A stretch of 64,000 nucleotides of DNA, from positions 372,001 through 436,000 of the forward strand of contig JBAJFG010000184.1 of the NCBI GenBank assembly GCA_037903475.1, read 5' to 3'. Position 1 is the first letter of the stretch; every line of letters begins with the position of its first letter. This stretch comes from Ancylostoma caninum (taxonomy: Eukaryota > Nematoda > Chromadorea > Rhabditida > Ancylostomatidae). Below the pieces are notes generated by a model that made no database searches, was not told where the DNA came from, and worked only from the letters and a program-made list of their open reading frames with translations. A program made the translations under genes and the position numbers. Positions 35,135 to 47,156 of this stretch are shown here, piece after piece.

Positions 35135-35360
35135 GGCCCCACCACGACCCTTCGGTCGGGTGGGAAAGAAAATGAAGCCCCCTTTGAAAATCCCAAATTT
35201 TGCGAAGTTCCCCCTTGGATACTGAGATGTTGGGAAAATCCCAAATTAACGCGTTTTTTCATGAATATTCGCCCGAAGAGAGGCGCTCCGAAGAGAGGAA
35301 ATTTGACAACCCATTCTCGGGCGGGGGGAGGGGCGCCCCCCTGCATCCGCCACTGTTGTC
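35135..35360 (+). repeat. G-rich dispersed repeat, copy with intact tip
   Basis: Ends ggcgcccccctgcatccgccactg after acccattctcgggcgg, so the inverted outer tip reads CAGTGGCGGATGCAGG. A similar tip (gtggcggacgc) opens the copy at 28040. Confidence 0.55.
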
Positions 35361-35439
35361 GGGATATCAACAGAATTCGGTCCTACTTGACGCGTTGATT
35401 CCGAAGATATGCTTGAAAATCGTTGCTTCGATTGCACAT

Positions 35440-35790
35440 TAACACATTAAAATAAACTTCTCAGCAGTACCTATTATAGACTGAGCAAGTGCAGACATAC
35501 TTGCACACACATATGTAAACAGGATAAGCATGTTATTATTGTTGTATAGAATGAAGAATGATACTTCGCTAACCTAATCTCTCGTCTTTCATTTTACCGA
35601 ACACGCTTAAAATGTACCGCCAATACTTTCACTCGCCCTGTATATTGCCAAACACCCGGAAAATGTATCGTCAGCATGTTCACTTGCTTTCTTTATTGCG
35701 GAACAGACTCTTGATCCATTCTCCCGAGAAATGTATTGCCAAGCAAAATTTTATTCCCTAAAATGTATTACCAAACGCGTTCTCTCGCCT
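35440..35790. repeat. degenerate short-period repeat (aaaatgtattgccaaac type)
   Basis: The phrase aaaatgtaxxgccaa recurs about every 45-60 bp with heavy divergence. The same phrase, inverted, recurs at 42960-43450. Confidence 0.5.
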
Positions 35791-35884
35791 TATGTATCGC
35801 CACCAAACTTCAGAGTATACATGTGTTCCAACTGAAATTCGTTTCCCAACAGATACCATATTATCCGATCTTCCACTTACAGGA

Positions 35885-36035
35885 TGTTTTTCCGGGAGTA
35901 AAATCGGTGCAATTGCGAACCCAGTACAAAGGCTACGTGCGAATTGCTGGAACCTCCGCTTTCACGTAGTCTTTCAACTGAGAATTTGATCTATTGGAAT
36001 GGATCAGATCGCGCGCGATGTTTACTCCAAGATAA
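35885..36035. repeat. small inverted-repeat element (GGAGTAAA ends)
   Basis: The left end gggagtaaaatcggtgc and the right end, inverted, ggagtaaacatcgcgcg. A second left end sits at 35083 (ggagtaaacatcggtgc) with the same following sequence ccagtacaaaggttacg. Probable MITE. Confidence 0.45.
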
Positions 36036-36258
36036 ATGCCCTGTAACAATCTTCATGGAGCCAAATGTACGAAAATCACTATCGTGATTAAGTGTTGTTT
36101 TTGCGAACAGAAACGAGCTCATGACCAGACTGTGTAGGAAAATGCCGAATATTGATTTGCCGGTGTCACGTGATAACGTGTTTTTCGTTATGAAATCTGC
36201 ACCCGACCATGAAGAGGACTTCCATACATTCGTCCTCTGGACAGGAAGTGCTTCTTAC

Positions 36259-36375
36259 CTGAACACCTTTCTAGGACACTCATTCATGCACATTTCGATG
36301 GCCTCATGTGCTTCAGCCGGATAACCGAGGGGGCGAGCTATAGGTGGACCACAAAGCAAATCTTGTTCGTCGGAC
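36259..36375 (-). CDS. gene E, single internal exon
   Basis: A 117-bp minus-strand exon between the acceptor atttattttag and the donor CAG|GTAAGA, both near consensus. The peptide reads SDEQDLLCGPPIARPLGYPA, then EAHEAIEMCMNECPRKVFR. The CxxxC arrangement after a helical stretch is seen in extracellular Cys-rich domains such as PAN/apple, but one exon is too little to assign. Neighbouring exons were not found: the upstream side is filled by a gypsy remnant and the downstream side by a MITE. Confidence 0.5.
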
Positions 36376-36789
36376 CTAAAATAAATAATGAGTTACATTG
36401 ACCTTTGCCGACTTTCATGTGGTTTCCTGTAAGTAAAATGAATACACAGCGGATTCGCTTCGCTTATTTTCCCCTCCTTGTTTTATTTCATCCAATTCGA
36501 ATTTTATTAGAGGTTCATCGTTTTTTTCCTCCGTTAACTCTTGCTGGTACTCATTACCTGAACAGATTATTTTAATGTTTGAGCCCTTATGCTGCTGTGT
36601 GTTATGATTTGGAAAGGTATGCAGTTAAAATTTATTTGCTAATCGTATGTTGACGGTCCATTACACAGCGTGGAAAGAGCGCTTCATTTTTCGCAATCAA
36701 TTAAGAAAGTGAGAAAAAAGTGGTAAATACACACTTTAACAGCTCAAACCTTCATGTAGAGACGTCTGTCACTCACGTTCATTAGCCGA

Positions 36790-37370
36790 CTGGAGGGCAA
36801 ATGGACTCCAGTCGGCTTACGAATTTCTTGCCGATGGACTCCCCAGATGCATAATTTCAGGTGGAAGTTAAAGAAGAATCGAGGGGCTCCGGAATCAAGG
36901 AATAGCTTACATTCCACGTGCACAGAGGGCTCTATCGCAGCATCTTTCTACTATTCGGCTTCTTATCAACATATAGCGCGTTGCTTTATCGATTCGATGA
37001 TCTCTGAAATGGTAGGCGTTGCTATCCATCTGGATCACGTGGTAGTCTCAACTCGTACATGTATTGCGCAACGCAGCACTTTGGAAACTCCGTTCGGTAG
37101 GATCCACGAATACGGCTTGGCGTCCTATTGGAGAAGTTTAACATTTTAATGTTCCCAAAGTATTCGCTGTCTTGAATGTACCACTATCAAGAGAAGACGC
37201 CACTCCAGTCCAAGGCAGACTGGAGTCATACGCCAGGTACATAAGACCTTGGCAGAGGTTCGCTCCTTCCTATGAAAACGAGCGGCAAAATTTTCGTGCG
37301 AAATGGGTGGAGCAGTGTAAGGCATCTCTTCATTCTTTTCTTCCAAATGCTCTTGTCAGCTCCTAGACCT
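36790..37370 (+). pseudogene. Ty3/gypsy RT fragment
   Basis: Plus-strand frames give LTFHVHRGLYR near 36900-36935, then CFIDSMISEMVGVAIHLDHV near 36980-37040, PFGRIHEYGLASY near 37090-37130 and VQGRLESYARYIRPWQRFAP near 37205-37270. These parallel the gypsy blocks T..GLYr, FQ..id.ml..l.gVa.YlDDi, F.Ri.eyGl and l.SFLG..nYYr.FvP. YLDD has become HLDH, so the catalytic box is lost. Stops and frameshifts are present and no LTR was found. Confidence 0.62.
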
Positions 37371-37897
37371 GGCTCACTCAAATGGTCGTGACGTTCATGC
37401 TTCGAGAGAGCTGGGGCCTTGTGGAATATCTGGGGACACCCTTCTAGATCACGCCCATGATGCTGCTGGCCGCAGATCTCGCCAAGGTGACCAAAGCACT
37501 TCGCAGCAGAAAATCTGGCGGAAAGTTCCTTCACTGACTTGACGCATTTTTGAAGCAACAATGTCCCAGCTGGCCTGCACTTTTGGAACAACGGCTTGGG
37601 AGTCGTGCTCTCATATCCTTCGTGTCACCCCAATCTTTCAAGCAACTTTTGAATAAAAGGAATCTTCAGAAATTTTCACAATAGACTTCCCCGTTAATCG
37701 CATATGTAATATCGACGTGACGCGGGGCTTCCAGTCTGATCACAAGGCTCGCTTCTTTCTCGTAAATTGAATGCATTCGCAGATTAAACTAAGGCCTATG
37801 TTCCAAAATCCACAAAATTCGAAAAATAGATTGAGCATTGCCTCCCATGTTCGCTCCCTTTGGTGAAATGCATGCGAACTCGTTGAAGGGCATTAAC
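37371..37897. other. no gene seen
   Basis: Possibly a continuation of the gypsy remnant; frames are short and no domain is recognised. Confidence 0.3.
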
Positions 37898-38098
37898 CTA
37901 TATCTCATCGCTAGTATATTTTTCTTCTTCCTCCCATCCATATTTTCCAAAGGTTGTAGTCAGCGTTTTTGGTGCGATTGCACCATTTCCTCCAGTTGAA
38001 AGCGCCGTCGTCAGTGAGCTTCTTTGAGACCACATATCCTCTTCTATTCTATCTAGCCATTGAGTCTCCGGTTTTCCTCTTCGTCCGTCCACAATCAT
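37898..38098 (-). pseudogene. RTE 3'-terminal fragment
   Basis: Minus-strand frame GRRGKPETQWLDRIEEDM, then LTTALSTGGNGAIAPKTL, resembles the last conserved stretch of RTE proteins (GRPk.RWlD.i..Dl ... W). The fragment is 5'-truncated, as usual for non-LTR elements, and it abuts H3. Confidence 0.65.
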
Positions 38099-38104
38099 TC
38101 TATA

Positions 38105-39246
38105 TAATGACGGGCTTAGGCTGTTTACATGTGTGTCTCTATGTATGTAAGTATGTGTGTCAGACCGTTACGAAATTCTACGATTGGTCAATGATCGTGA
38201 TTGTGAGATCATATAAAAGGCTAGGAACGGGTGTGTTGTGGTGGAGTGGGGTAGGGATGAGATCGAACAGAAGGTCGGATGGTGTACAACGGGTCCGTCA
38301 ATGGAGTCCATGGAGAAAAGCTGCGCCGGCACCCAAAGTGGGGGGAGACGGGTCCATCACTGTGATAAGAATGCGCCGGCGCCCAAAGTGGGGGGAGACG
38401 GGTCCACCACTGCGATAAGGGTGCGCCGGCGCCCAAAGTGGGGGGAGACGGGTACACCACTGTGATAAGGGTGCGCCGGCGCCCAAAGTGGGGGGAGACG
38501 GGTCCACCACCGTGATAAGGGTGCGCCGGCGTCCAAAGTGGGGGGAGACGGGTCCACCACTGTGATAAGGGTGCGCCGGCGCCCAAAGTGGGGGGAGACG
38601 GGTCCACCACTGTGATAAGGGTGCGCTGGCGCCCAAAGTGGGGGGAGACGGGTCCACCACTGTGTCAAGGGTGCGCCGGCGCCCAAAGGTGGGGAAACGC
38701 ACGACGATCCAGCGTTGTGATAAGGGCGCCCGCGTCCAGAAAAGGAAGTTCGTCACGGCCTAGGTAAATTTCTTCATGAATGGTGCCCTGGCACCGGTTC
38801 CGGCTATTCTTTCTATCTATGTGACCCAGGTGCACGTTATTCCAATCCGTATTCCCCTCCTCATTCCAGTCCATTTGTATCTGAATCGACCCCACCCTTC
38901 GCTCTGTTTTTATACATGGGCAGACCCTTATCACTTGAGTTACCACAACAACCTGCTAAAGATAGATAATTTCAAGACAATTGGAAGTAGCCGATTTCCA
39001 CTGAATCGGCTACTTCCAATTAACAACGGCCACTAGGGGCAATCAAAAGAAATTACTTCTCCCACGTGGAGGAAGGCTACCGCTCACGCGATCGAGAGCT
39101 TTCCAAAAGTCGATGGACTTACTCGGGGGGATACAGGATCTACTAAATCTGTCCACCTTTTTTTCTGCATCGTATGCGGAGTATGCGAGCGAAGCGAGCA
39201 TCAGTAGAAGTCTGGAAGTCCGGCGTTAGCCGGACGGCCAGACTGG
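38105..39246 (+). mobile_element. Helitron/HINE-like element H3
   Basis: The plus-strand 3' end has gcgagcgaagcgagcat, the hairpin gtccggcgttagccggac, then GGCCAGA and CTGG|T. The 5' side starts with a degenerate TG-rich tract (38128-38163), corresponding to the CA/TG tracts of H1 and H4. After this come ttggtcaatgatcgtgatt, a TATAAAAGG-like box near 38213 and eight minisatellite units. A perfect inverted repeat with 16-bp arms lies at 38979-39021. No coding sequence. Confidence 0.58.
38315..38740 (-). repeat. minisatellite, 50-bp unit, about 8 copies
   Basis: Units start ggtccaccac every 50 bp at 38401, 38451, 38501, 38551, 38601 and 38651, with high identity. It is a shortened form of the 59-bp unit at 40570-41095, lacking about 9 bp around the ccaggcgtt block. 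Confidence 0.92.
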
Positions 39247-40569
39247 TGATTTTCATAATCGAATTGGATTGACTTCACTTGTCAACGCAAGACCGTACCA
39301 AAGTAGCCGAGCCTTACGATCTTCGCTCTGAATGGTGTTACTCCAAATATCGAGCGCACATTTCCTTCGCAAGCTCTATCGAGATGAGTGAATCCCTGGA
39401 TCTGGCGGAGTATTCGCGTTTCTACCGTATGGAGGGATTGCTCATGTTTCAAGGTGGTCATCCTGAACTCCACTTTACGCAATACCACAGGTCGATATAC
39501 AGTCGTGGTCAAAAGTACTGCAACAAATGGTTTCTCGTGAGTAACTTCTTCCACAATAAACCTAAGCAGTTCAAATTTTTACATGAGTTGTAGGTGCTCA
39601 TGCGAACTAGAAGGGAAGAAAAACCTACCGATTTCGTGCACTCATTGTTCCAGCAATAAATTTTTGTTCGCAAAGGTCGGTTCCTCGCAGCAGACCTAAC
39701 CAATTTTTGCCAGAAAATGCACATCCGCTGACCACTGGTTGACATCTGCGAAGCATACTTGGCAGCAGTTTAGCATAGACCAACTGCGAAGGTTTCTGCC
39801 ACCCAGCTCGCTCTCTCAGCTCTAGTTAAAAACTGGTGTTACTCCTGATGGTATCCTAGCTTTAGCGAAAGCTGTTGAATCCCAACGAATTTCATAACTC
39901 TTCCGAAAACTCCAAATATTACAGCTGGTTGCGGAGCAGTCAGTTCGGCATATCGCTGCAAAAAAGTTTTGAATTTTTTTCTTGCTCTAAGAGAGAGATA
40001 TCCAGGTGACCCCGTGGAGGGTAGAGATGTTCCAGAATTCTTAGAATATTATTATACTAGTCTGGCCGTCCGGCGTTAGCCGGGACTTCCAGACTTCTAT
40101 TGATGCTCGCTTCGCTCGCATACCGCACGTTGAAAGCAAACACAAAAGTGTCAATGGATTGACAAATACTCTTTCCTTCCACGCAGTTCTATCGCTTTCC
40201 TGAGAAGCCCATGATCCCGTAGGTGGTAGCTTCCCCCGTAGAACGAAATTATGTTCTCCCATATAAGCGAAGTTAGTGGCTGTGAATAATTGAGTGTAAC
40301 CAATTCAGTGTAAATGTTATTTTGAAATGATTTAGGCTCAAGTGGTTGTTGTGGTGATTCAAGTGATAAGGGTCCACCGGTGTATATAAACAGAAAGGAA
40401 GGAGTGGTTTATTCAGACACAAACGAAATGGGAAGAGAACACGGATACGAAAAGAAACAATGTACATCTGGGTGATTTAGGTAGGAGGGTCCGGCGAAAC
40501 AGGATAAGCGTACCGCTCATGAAGAAATAGGCCCGCCTAGCGAATTCATATTACATGTAGACGCCGGCG

Positions 40570-41095
40570 CACCCTTGTCGCACCGTTGAACCCGACTCCA
40601 GGCGTTTCCCTACTTTTGGACACCGGCGCATCCTTATCACACCGTTGGACCCGACTCCAGGCGTTTCCCCACTTTTGGACGCCGGCGCATCCTTATCACA
40701 ACGTTGGACCCGACTTCAGGCGTTTCCCCACTTTTGGACGCCGGCGCATCCTTATCACAACGTTGGACCCGACTCCAGGCATTTCCCCACTTTTGGACGC
40801 CAGCGCATCCTTATCACAACGTTGGACCCGACTTCAGGCGTTCCCCCACTTTTGGACGCCGGCGCATCCTTATCATAACGTTGGACCCGACTCCAGGCAT
40901 TTCCCCACTTTTGGACGCCAGCGCATCCTTATCACACCGTTCGACCCGACTCCAGGTGTTTCCCCACTTTTGGACGCCGGCGCATCCTTATCACACCGTT
41001 CGACCCGACTCCAGGCGTTTCCCCACTTTTGGACGCCGGCGCATCCTTATCACACCGCTGGACCCGTCCCCAGGCGTTTCCCCACTTTTCGGCGC
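40570..41095 (+). repeat. minisatellite, 59-bp unit, about 9 copies
   Basis: Each unit has gccggcgcatccttatcaca, ccgttggacccgactcc and aggcgtttccccacttttgg. Open frames in all three phases are by-products of the repeat; period 59 is not a multiple of 3. Confidence 0.95.
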
Positions 41096-41241
41096 TGATG
41101 CACTCGCCACACCACGGTGCACTCACCGCTCTCCACTTCCCCATCCTTTAGAGCTTCTCTTCATTCTTTGAACGTCACCATACCCATCCCTATCATCTTG
41201 TTGACCCCGCAATCACCATCACTGACCAATCAGGAAATTTC

Positions 41242-41403
<162 letters not shown>

Positions 41404-42378
41404 ACAGACTAAGCGCTTTATTATAAGTCATGATACATGACGCTTCATTCTGCTCCAAATTTGAACAGCAGGACTTGCTCAAATGCGAAGAGCCCTACGA
41501 GACGTCACCGAGGTGATTGAATAATTAATTGATGATAATTTGAACTGCCTGTAGAAATGCTAGCTCATTCGATGATGGAATTCAATAAACCAAACTGAGT
41601 AAGTCGTTTTTTAAACAAAACACACTAGATCGAGCTTGGAAACTAATATGGCGAGCAAAAAGCCATACCTTGAAGTGAGGGGTGCCCAGCGTATGCCGTG
41701 CTTCTGCTTGATCAAATTTGAAGCGGAATGAAGCTTCACGTACATGGCAATATTCTAAAAATTCTACAGCATCTTTCCCATCCATCGGGTCACCGGGTCA
41801 CCCAGATGCCTTTCTCCTAGAGCAAGAAAAAATTCAAAACTTTTTTTGCTGCGACATATCCTACTGACTGCTTTGCAACTAGCTGTAATATTTGGAGTTT
41901 TCGGAAGAGTTATGAAATCCGTTGGGGTTCAACCGCTTTGGATAAGGCTAGGGTACCATCAGGAGTAACACCAGTTTTTAACTAGAGCTGAGAGAGCGAG
42001 CTGGGTGGCAGAAACCTCCGCAGTTGGTTTATTCTAAACTGCTGCCAAGTATGCTTCGCAGATATCAACCATTGTTCAGCGGATGTGCATTTTCTGGCAT
42101 AAGTGGGTTAAGCCTGCTGCGAGGAACCCGATTCTTGGAGAGATCCCACCGACAAAGCTCATCTCATGAGGCAATGTGGATTTTACAGAATGATAGATTT
42201 CGACCTGGCGAATAAAAATTTATTCCTAAAACAATGAGTGCATGAAATCGGTAGACTTTTATTTAGTTCTAGTCCGCATGAGTATCTACAACTCATATGA
42301 AAATTTGACTTGCCTAGGTCTATTGTGAAAGAAGTTACGCACGAAAACCATTTGTTGCAATACTTTTGACCGCGACTG

Positions 42379-43496
42379 TATGTATATTCGACTTGCCTAA
42401 TTGGTCAATTCGTCGCACAATCGACCATGTTACCTTTTCCCTTTCAAAAATGTACCGTGGCGCTGGTCGTCTGCGAGTTAGGAAGTTTCCTTTGATTTAT
42501 TAATTCGTTGAAGAAATAGGTAAGTCATAGGCTTACCACACCCACTGTATATCTTTCAGACCTCAAATGACAGAGTATATGGATTTAGAGACTTCGCTCT
42601 CTTCATCTTGGAATGGTGGTGTCTGCACCATCGATTAATGTTGTCGGCAAGACGAAGCAGTAGACGTTCCTCGTTGTCCTCAATTTGCACAACATGACCG
42701 AGATCTCTAGTGACACATTGTTTCGTTTTGGCCATACGATAAATGTTCTTCTCTCCAACGGAATTATCTAGCTCCTCATACATACAGAGATCTATGTACA
42801 TTGTGCCGGTTTTGCGGCTGTAACTGCGTTTTTTGCTTCGGGCTTTGCTTATCCATACTCCTGCATGTTGTCGCCCGACTCAGATTTAAGCCACTTTCTG
42901 CACGCATCCTTCTTCTTAACGGGGAGTTGAGCCTTTCCTGGCTGCTGTAATTTCTTACTCCGATGTTCATAGCCGATATATTTGGCGGGAAAATGTGTTT
43001 GGCAACACATTTTACGGGATAAAATTTTGCATGGCAGTACATTTTCTGGGGAATGGGGCAAGATTCTGTTTGGCAATATAAAAGACGAGACAGTATGTTG
43101 GCAAAACATTTTACGGGTTAGCGAGATAAGATAGCGATTATGTGGGATAACACGTTCATTTCATTCTTAGTTGGAGACTTAGCCATCGACGGTGTCGATC
43201 CGGATGGCTCAGCTGGTAAGGCAGCGGACTTCGAAGATTGATATCATAGCACAATTCCTGTGATATCAAAATTTTATCGCGGTTGATAGCTCTTTGTTTT
43301 ACGATACAATTGGCAAGTTTGCGTGGTAATACAATTGAAGAGGTTTGTTTGGCAATACTTTTAGCGGGACCTCTTATTTGCCAATACATTTGAGGGACTT
43401 CGTTTGGCTGGGTAGTTGGCAAATCCGTCAGCGAGGTTGCCAAACGAACCTCGCCAAATATATCACCAATGAAGATCAGTATACAGACTGGGAAAA
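42379..43496. repeat. degenerate tttggcaatacatttta repeats, no gene
   Basis: From about 42960 to 43450 the phrase tttggcaatacattttacgg recurs many times with strong divergence, the reverse of the repeats at 35440-35790. The part 42379-42960 has no supported feature. Confidence 0.5.
43198..43240 (+). pseudogene. tRNA-like 5' half, broken
   Basis: ccggatggctcagctggtaa, then ggcagcggacttcgaagat, resembles a tRNA acceptor, D-arm and anticodon arm. A gatatca...tgatatc hairpin replaces the remainder, so it is a fragment. Confidence 0.35.
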
Positions 43497-43703
43497 TCAC
43501 CCTCTGATTTTTTCATTGTGCACAAGTGTGGACTCTCTTGGCGATGTCTCAGTGATGTGAGACGTTTCTGCTAGGAAGCTCGCAATAGCGCAAAGCTGTT
43601 GAGCGACGTGTTCGCAGTGAAAGATAACATTTTCCTTTCCAGTCTTAATATACAAACCTTTTCGAAGGCCAATCTCGATGAAATCGTTCTCTGCATTTGG
43701 CGG
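43497..43703 (-). CDS. gene G, last two exons
   Basis: Minus-strand exon 43703-43658 follows the acceptor gtgttgttttcag and ends AAAAG|GTTTGT. A 90-bp intron ends cctagcag. Exon 43567-43497 ends in TGA. The split codon G|AA gives PPNAENDFIEIGLRKE joined to TSHITETSPRESTLVHNEK. The intron length is a multiple of three and its frame is open, so intron retention would also be translatable. No family is recognised. The first exon starts in phase 0, compatible with the last visible exon of gene F. Confidence 0.5.
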   Translation of the reverse strand, partial: PPNAENDFIEIGLRKGLYIKTGKENVIFHCEHVAQQLCAIASFLAETSHITETSPRESTLVHNEKIRG

Positions 43704-44082
43704 CTGAAAACAACACTCAATCAGTTGACAAGCAACCTTAGCAAGATCGATGTGCAAAAACCACCAAAGCCAGAGCAGTTTCAAAAACAGAATTTGTAAA
43801 AAGATGAGGCAACTTATAGTTAGTTTTGGTGAGAAAAAAATCGGTCATTCCTTACAAAATTGCCTGACTTAAGGCATGTTGCCAAGATGGAAACCATGAC
43901 AGAAATTCTAAATATCGTTAATAAGTTCAAGAAAATTGGTCGCTACTCGTAAACTCTTCATAACTCCGCTGACCCTTTAATTCGCTAGAAGAGGGAGATA
44001 TATTGAATATCATTATTCTGACTAGCAAGTAGTACTTCTAACGTAAGACGGGTCAGCCCCGCCCCTGTAAATGAAGTCTATT
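43704..44082. other. no gene seen
   Basis: Intron-like sequence upstream of gene G; no earlier exon could be chosen. Confidence 0.3.
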
Positions 44083-44430
44083 AGATAGCTGCTATACTCC
44101 TCGAGGAGTATAGCACCCTGCGTTGCCGTCGCCGGCGCCAGTGTTGGCGACCGCTCACCATCGATATGCACCGACGTCACAGTCGCCAACATTGGCGGTC
44201 GCCAATCGCCAATGTTAGTGATCAATCGATAGGCACCGACGTCACAGTCGCCAACATTGGCGGTCGCCAATCGCCAATGTTAGTGACCAATCGATAGGCA
44301 CCGACGTCACAGTCGCTAATGTCGGGACCGCCGCGATGCCCAGCCCACAATCGATACGCACATGCCTCACAGTCGCCGGCTACGGCGACGCAAGGTGCTA
44401 CAGTCCTGGAGGACTATTGCGGTAGTGTTA
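44083..44430. mobile_element. MITE with internal 65-bp repeats
   Basis: Inverted ends of about 50 bp (left ctcctcgaggagtatagcac and ccgtcgccggcg; right cgccggctacggcgacgc and ctggaggac). Between them, units starting gcaccgacgtcacagtcgc occur at 44168, 44233 and 44298, a 65-bp period rich in internal palindromes (cgccaacattggcg). Confidence 0.65.
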
Positions 44431-44500
44431 CCGGTACTGAGAAGAAATAGAACGAGGATAATCGATAAGTCTATAATACTGCGGCGGACATTACATGCCC

Positions 44501-45301
44501 TTAGGTCGTCAAGTATGAAATGTCTGATTTCGAATGACGAAGTTTTGAGTAATGGCTCTCGAACAGGATTGAACAACAAGTGTTCCCAACATCATGTTGA
44601 GAATTGGAATGTTTTTCAGCAAAGAGGGGTTAATCCCTGATAGTAGTTGTGGTGAAGTAGAGCATTGTTACATAGTACAGTGAGTGATACGTGAGTTCCA
44701 ATCCCTGCTCCTCTGGCGTAAGCAGCGAGGATTCGTAAAAAATGGTCAAAAATTGGCATCCATTTTCAAGGACCAATGTGGGGGAAATTCCTTTATTGAA
44801 CCACTTTACCAGGTCAAATTGTCTTGAATACCTGGATATTATTGGGTTATAGAGACCAAACACTGCTGCTTATGCAGGCCTTGTTTGACTCCTGTTCGCT
44901 TTCGCTACAGCTTTAAACTCTTCCTTGTTCAGGTTCATTATAAGGCTCACTTCGAGGCTTCATGTCACCTGAGCGGAACTTCTCCGAGGAACGCCTTTCA
45001 GTTTATTCGTCAGCCAAATGTCTCTTGAACATCTCACTAATGTTTCCAGCTTTCTCTGCTCTCATGGCTCAAAGATGGACCCATCCTCCGAAATGAGGCG
45101 ATTTTTGGTCTTTGGGTAGTTCCACGGAAAATACTTCCAAACAAAATTTTGAAAGCTTATGAACATCTAAGGAGGTGATCTTGAAAATAGGAGGATGTAT
45201 CTTCATAATGGAAAGAAAGACGAGAAGTGGTCTAATAAAGCTTTGAAGGTAGCGATTGTCAAAGTGACCGCTCAAAAAATCAGTATTCTTGACGACCTAT
45301 T
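44501..45301. mobile_element. TTAGG-ended TIR element R2
   Basis: Begins TTAGGTCGTCAAGTATGAAA and ends, inverted, with ATAGGTCGTCAAGAATACTG. The interior parallels R1 (tccctgctcctctggc, cctgcatgtcacctgag-like blocks). No transposase was recognised. Confidence 0.65.
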
Positions 45302-45587
45302 AATATCGATGGTCTTATCTTTATGGACTGACGAAGCGAAAATTCACTTCATGGTCTGGATGATGACAGAGTGTCGCTCGATGACGTTGGAGGCGGCGGA
45401 TTGGCGATGTAGGAGAAGAACGGCGGATGTACGAGGTGGAGAGCGATGTGACGTGGAGCAGGAGCAGCGGTGCTGGACGTTGTAGAGGGCGACTTGACTT
45501 TGGCGACAGGTGGTTAGAGTTGTGGAAACTGTAGCCCTTTGTAAGAAACCGTATGCGTGGGGGAGTTTACCAGAGCATTTCAAATGG

Positions 45588-45662
45588 TTCTCGCCACTTT
45601 GGCGCTCTATTAGCTCATCCAGCGGTTCTCGCCTCTCTGGCGCTCTATTAGCTCATCCAGCT
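45588..45662 (+). repeat. 37-bp direct duplication
   Basis: ttctcgcc...tggcgctctattagctcatccagc occurs twice in tandem with few changes. Confidence 0.85.
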
Positions 45663-45699
45663 CGGAATATTTTCTGCCGCGCCTGGTACTTTTTTTCCC

Positions 45700-46200
45700 A
45701 CAGATAACTGCCAGGTTGTAACTGACAGGATTAGCCTGACTCACTTCAGTGACGCCACCTCCGTAGATTGCTGCGCTGAGAAGCATTTTGGCTACGTGTA
45801 ACCCAGATGGGGTTTTAGTTACATGATCGATAAACAGATCGTGGTAAAAGTGAAGACCTACCAAAACACGTGGGAATTGATGTTCTCCACCCTTTGCATT
45901 TGCCAAGTGAGTTCCACTGGTGTTTTTCTACAAGCAATGTCAGCCTAACCGAGTTTCACGGAGGGAAATCCATTTGGAATAATTGACCGAGCTTCCACGG
46001 TTACTTGTTTGCTCCAAACGCTGTTCTTATTTTCAAAAGAACAGTCTGGCTTTCGAACGTTTCTATCTGTCCACCGTTTCCAGATAATGTGGACATTTGA
46101 TTCTTTCTTCTGATAGGCGGAACTGTCCTACAAGTTTCTCATCAGTTACCGTTTTTTCTTGCACCCGAGTCAAAACAGAACAACTTTTTCGAATTGCTGA
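45700..46200 (-). pseudogene. BEL/Pao protease-region fragment
   Basis: Minus-strand frame 45906-45700 reads EHQFPRVLVGLHFYHDLFID, then KTPSGLHVAKMLLSAAIYGG. This matches the segment after the retropepsin domain of nematode BEL/Pao polyproteins (PDiLiG.D.f.dl ... lpSGf....t.lG.v..G). Upstream translation (VWSKQVTVEARSIIPNGFPS) fits the preceding protease segment with stops. No LTRs were found. Confidence 0.6.
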
Positions 46201-46430
46201 ACTGTTGCGTTTCATAAGATGGCCTCAGCTGTCATCATAGTCCGCTTGTTTGTGGCCTTAACTAAGACCTGGGCAGAGGTTCGACTTCGACACTGTTCCT
46301 CCGCACATCAGTGCTGCCACTGGGGCAGGTTCCGCGCGATTAAGTTGGTTGTTATTTGCCCTGGCCATTCTTTGGCCAGGGCGAATTTTCTTCTTTGTGA
46401 AATGCCATGATGCTCTCTCTACCCCTAAAT

Positions 46431-46971
46431 CTATAGTTTGAGTTTGGTGCCTGCGAAATTTAATAGTCGCTTTGACACGCTTTCAGTCACGGCAAAATTA
46501 TGAGCGATTTCTGAATCGTCTTTATTTAGAGCACCTTTTTGGGCTCTAGCCTGCGAGTATTTCGGGAAAATTTCCCTGTTGTCACAAATCTTCTTAAAGT
46601 TCGCTGTTAACAAAAAGATAAGATTATTTGATTCAGCACAGCTGTTTGTAGCTGAGATTCCTCTTCAATTTTCTCATTTTCTGCCATGATTTCCTTCCTA
46701 ACGGACTTGTCTATGCAATTTTCATAGTTTTCAGAGTTTTTTTTGCGTCATCAATCAGTAGTATGCTACTTTCTGATAATGCTGTTGTAGAACGACATTT
46801 CTCATAAAGTATGCTATTTTCTAATAATGCTGTTGCAGAACGACATTTCTCATAATTTTCGCTGTCTTCTATATATTCTGCATTTGTTGCACACTCTTCG
46901 TAGAAATTAACAAGTTTCATTAGCGATTTGGCGCCAAAGGTAATGGGCATTCTGTGGAATTGAAATTCCAT
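46431..46971 (-). pseudogene. broken helical ORF, possible gag-like or host exon
   Basis: Minus-strand frames read MKLVNFYEECATNAEYIEDS, then NYEKCRSATALLENSILYEK with an internal duplication, then in another frame SVRKEIMAENEKIEEESQLQ, then KKICDNREIFPKYSQARAQK to TAG at 46431. The composition is charged and helical. A run of A near 46740 and a possible acceptor ttgttaacag at 46614 lie at the frame changes, so it is either a frameshifted retroelement ORF upstream of the BEL/Pao piece or a spliced gene end. I cannot decide. Confidence 0.35.
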
Positions 46972-47024
46972 GGCTTCTTTGAGTTAATTCGGGAACGCTC
47001 CTTGGGTTTTGTTTTGAATTTGTT

Positions 47025-47156
47025 ATGAAAATTTCACAGGAACGTTACCGAGAAACTCGATTAAAAGAAGAGGTAAGCCGTCAATACGAAGCTTACGTTA
47101 TATTGAGACTTCTCGACAGCCGAGGGTTGAACCAAAAAGAGGTTGTCGAAAAATAG
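47025..47156 (+). CDS. 43-residue ORF, unknown, doubtful
   Basis: ATG to TAG, reading MKISQERYRETRLKEEVSRQ, then VILRLLDSRGLNQKEVVEK. The second part resembles a first helix of a helix-turn-helix domain, as at the start of some transposases. A cacag|GA acceptor and a GAG|GTAAGC donor are also present, so a small exon is an alternative. Confidence 0.22.
   Translation: MKISQERYRETRLKEEVSRQYEAYVILRLLDSRGLNQKEVVEK

Noticed and set aside
36847..37591. Minus-strand open frame of 121 residues
   Set aside because: It lies opposite the plus-strand gypsy RT remnant, which gives recognisable motifs.
38221..38756. Open frames with repeated PPLWAPAHPYH-type peptide
   Set aside because: Produced by the 50-bp minisatellite; the unit shifts frame each repeat, and no start context or splice site supports them.
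40586..41171. Open frames with repeated FPHFWTPAHPYH-type peptide
   Set aside because: Produced by the 59-bp minisatellite in every phase.
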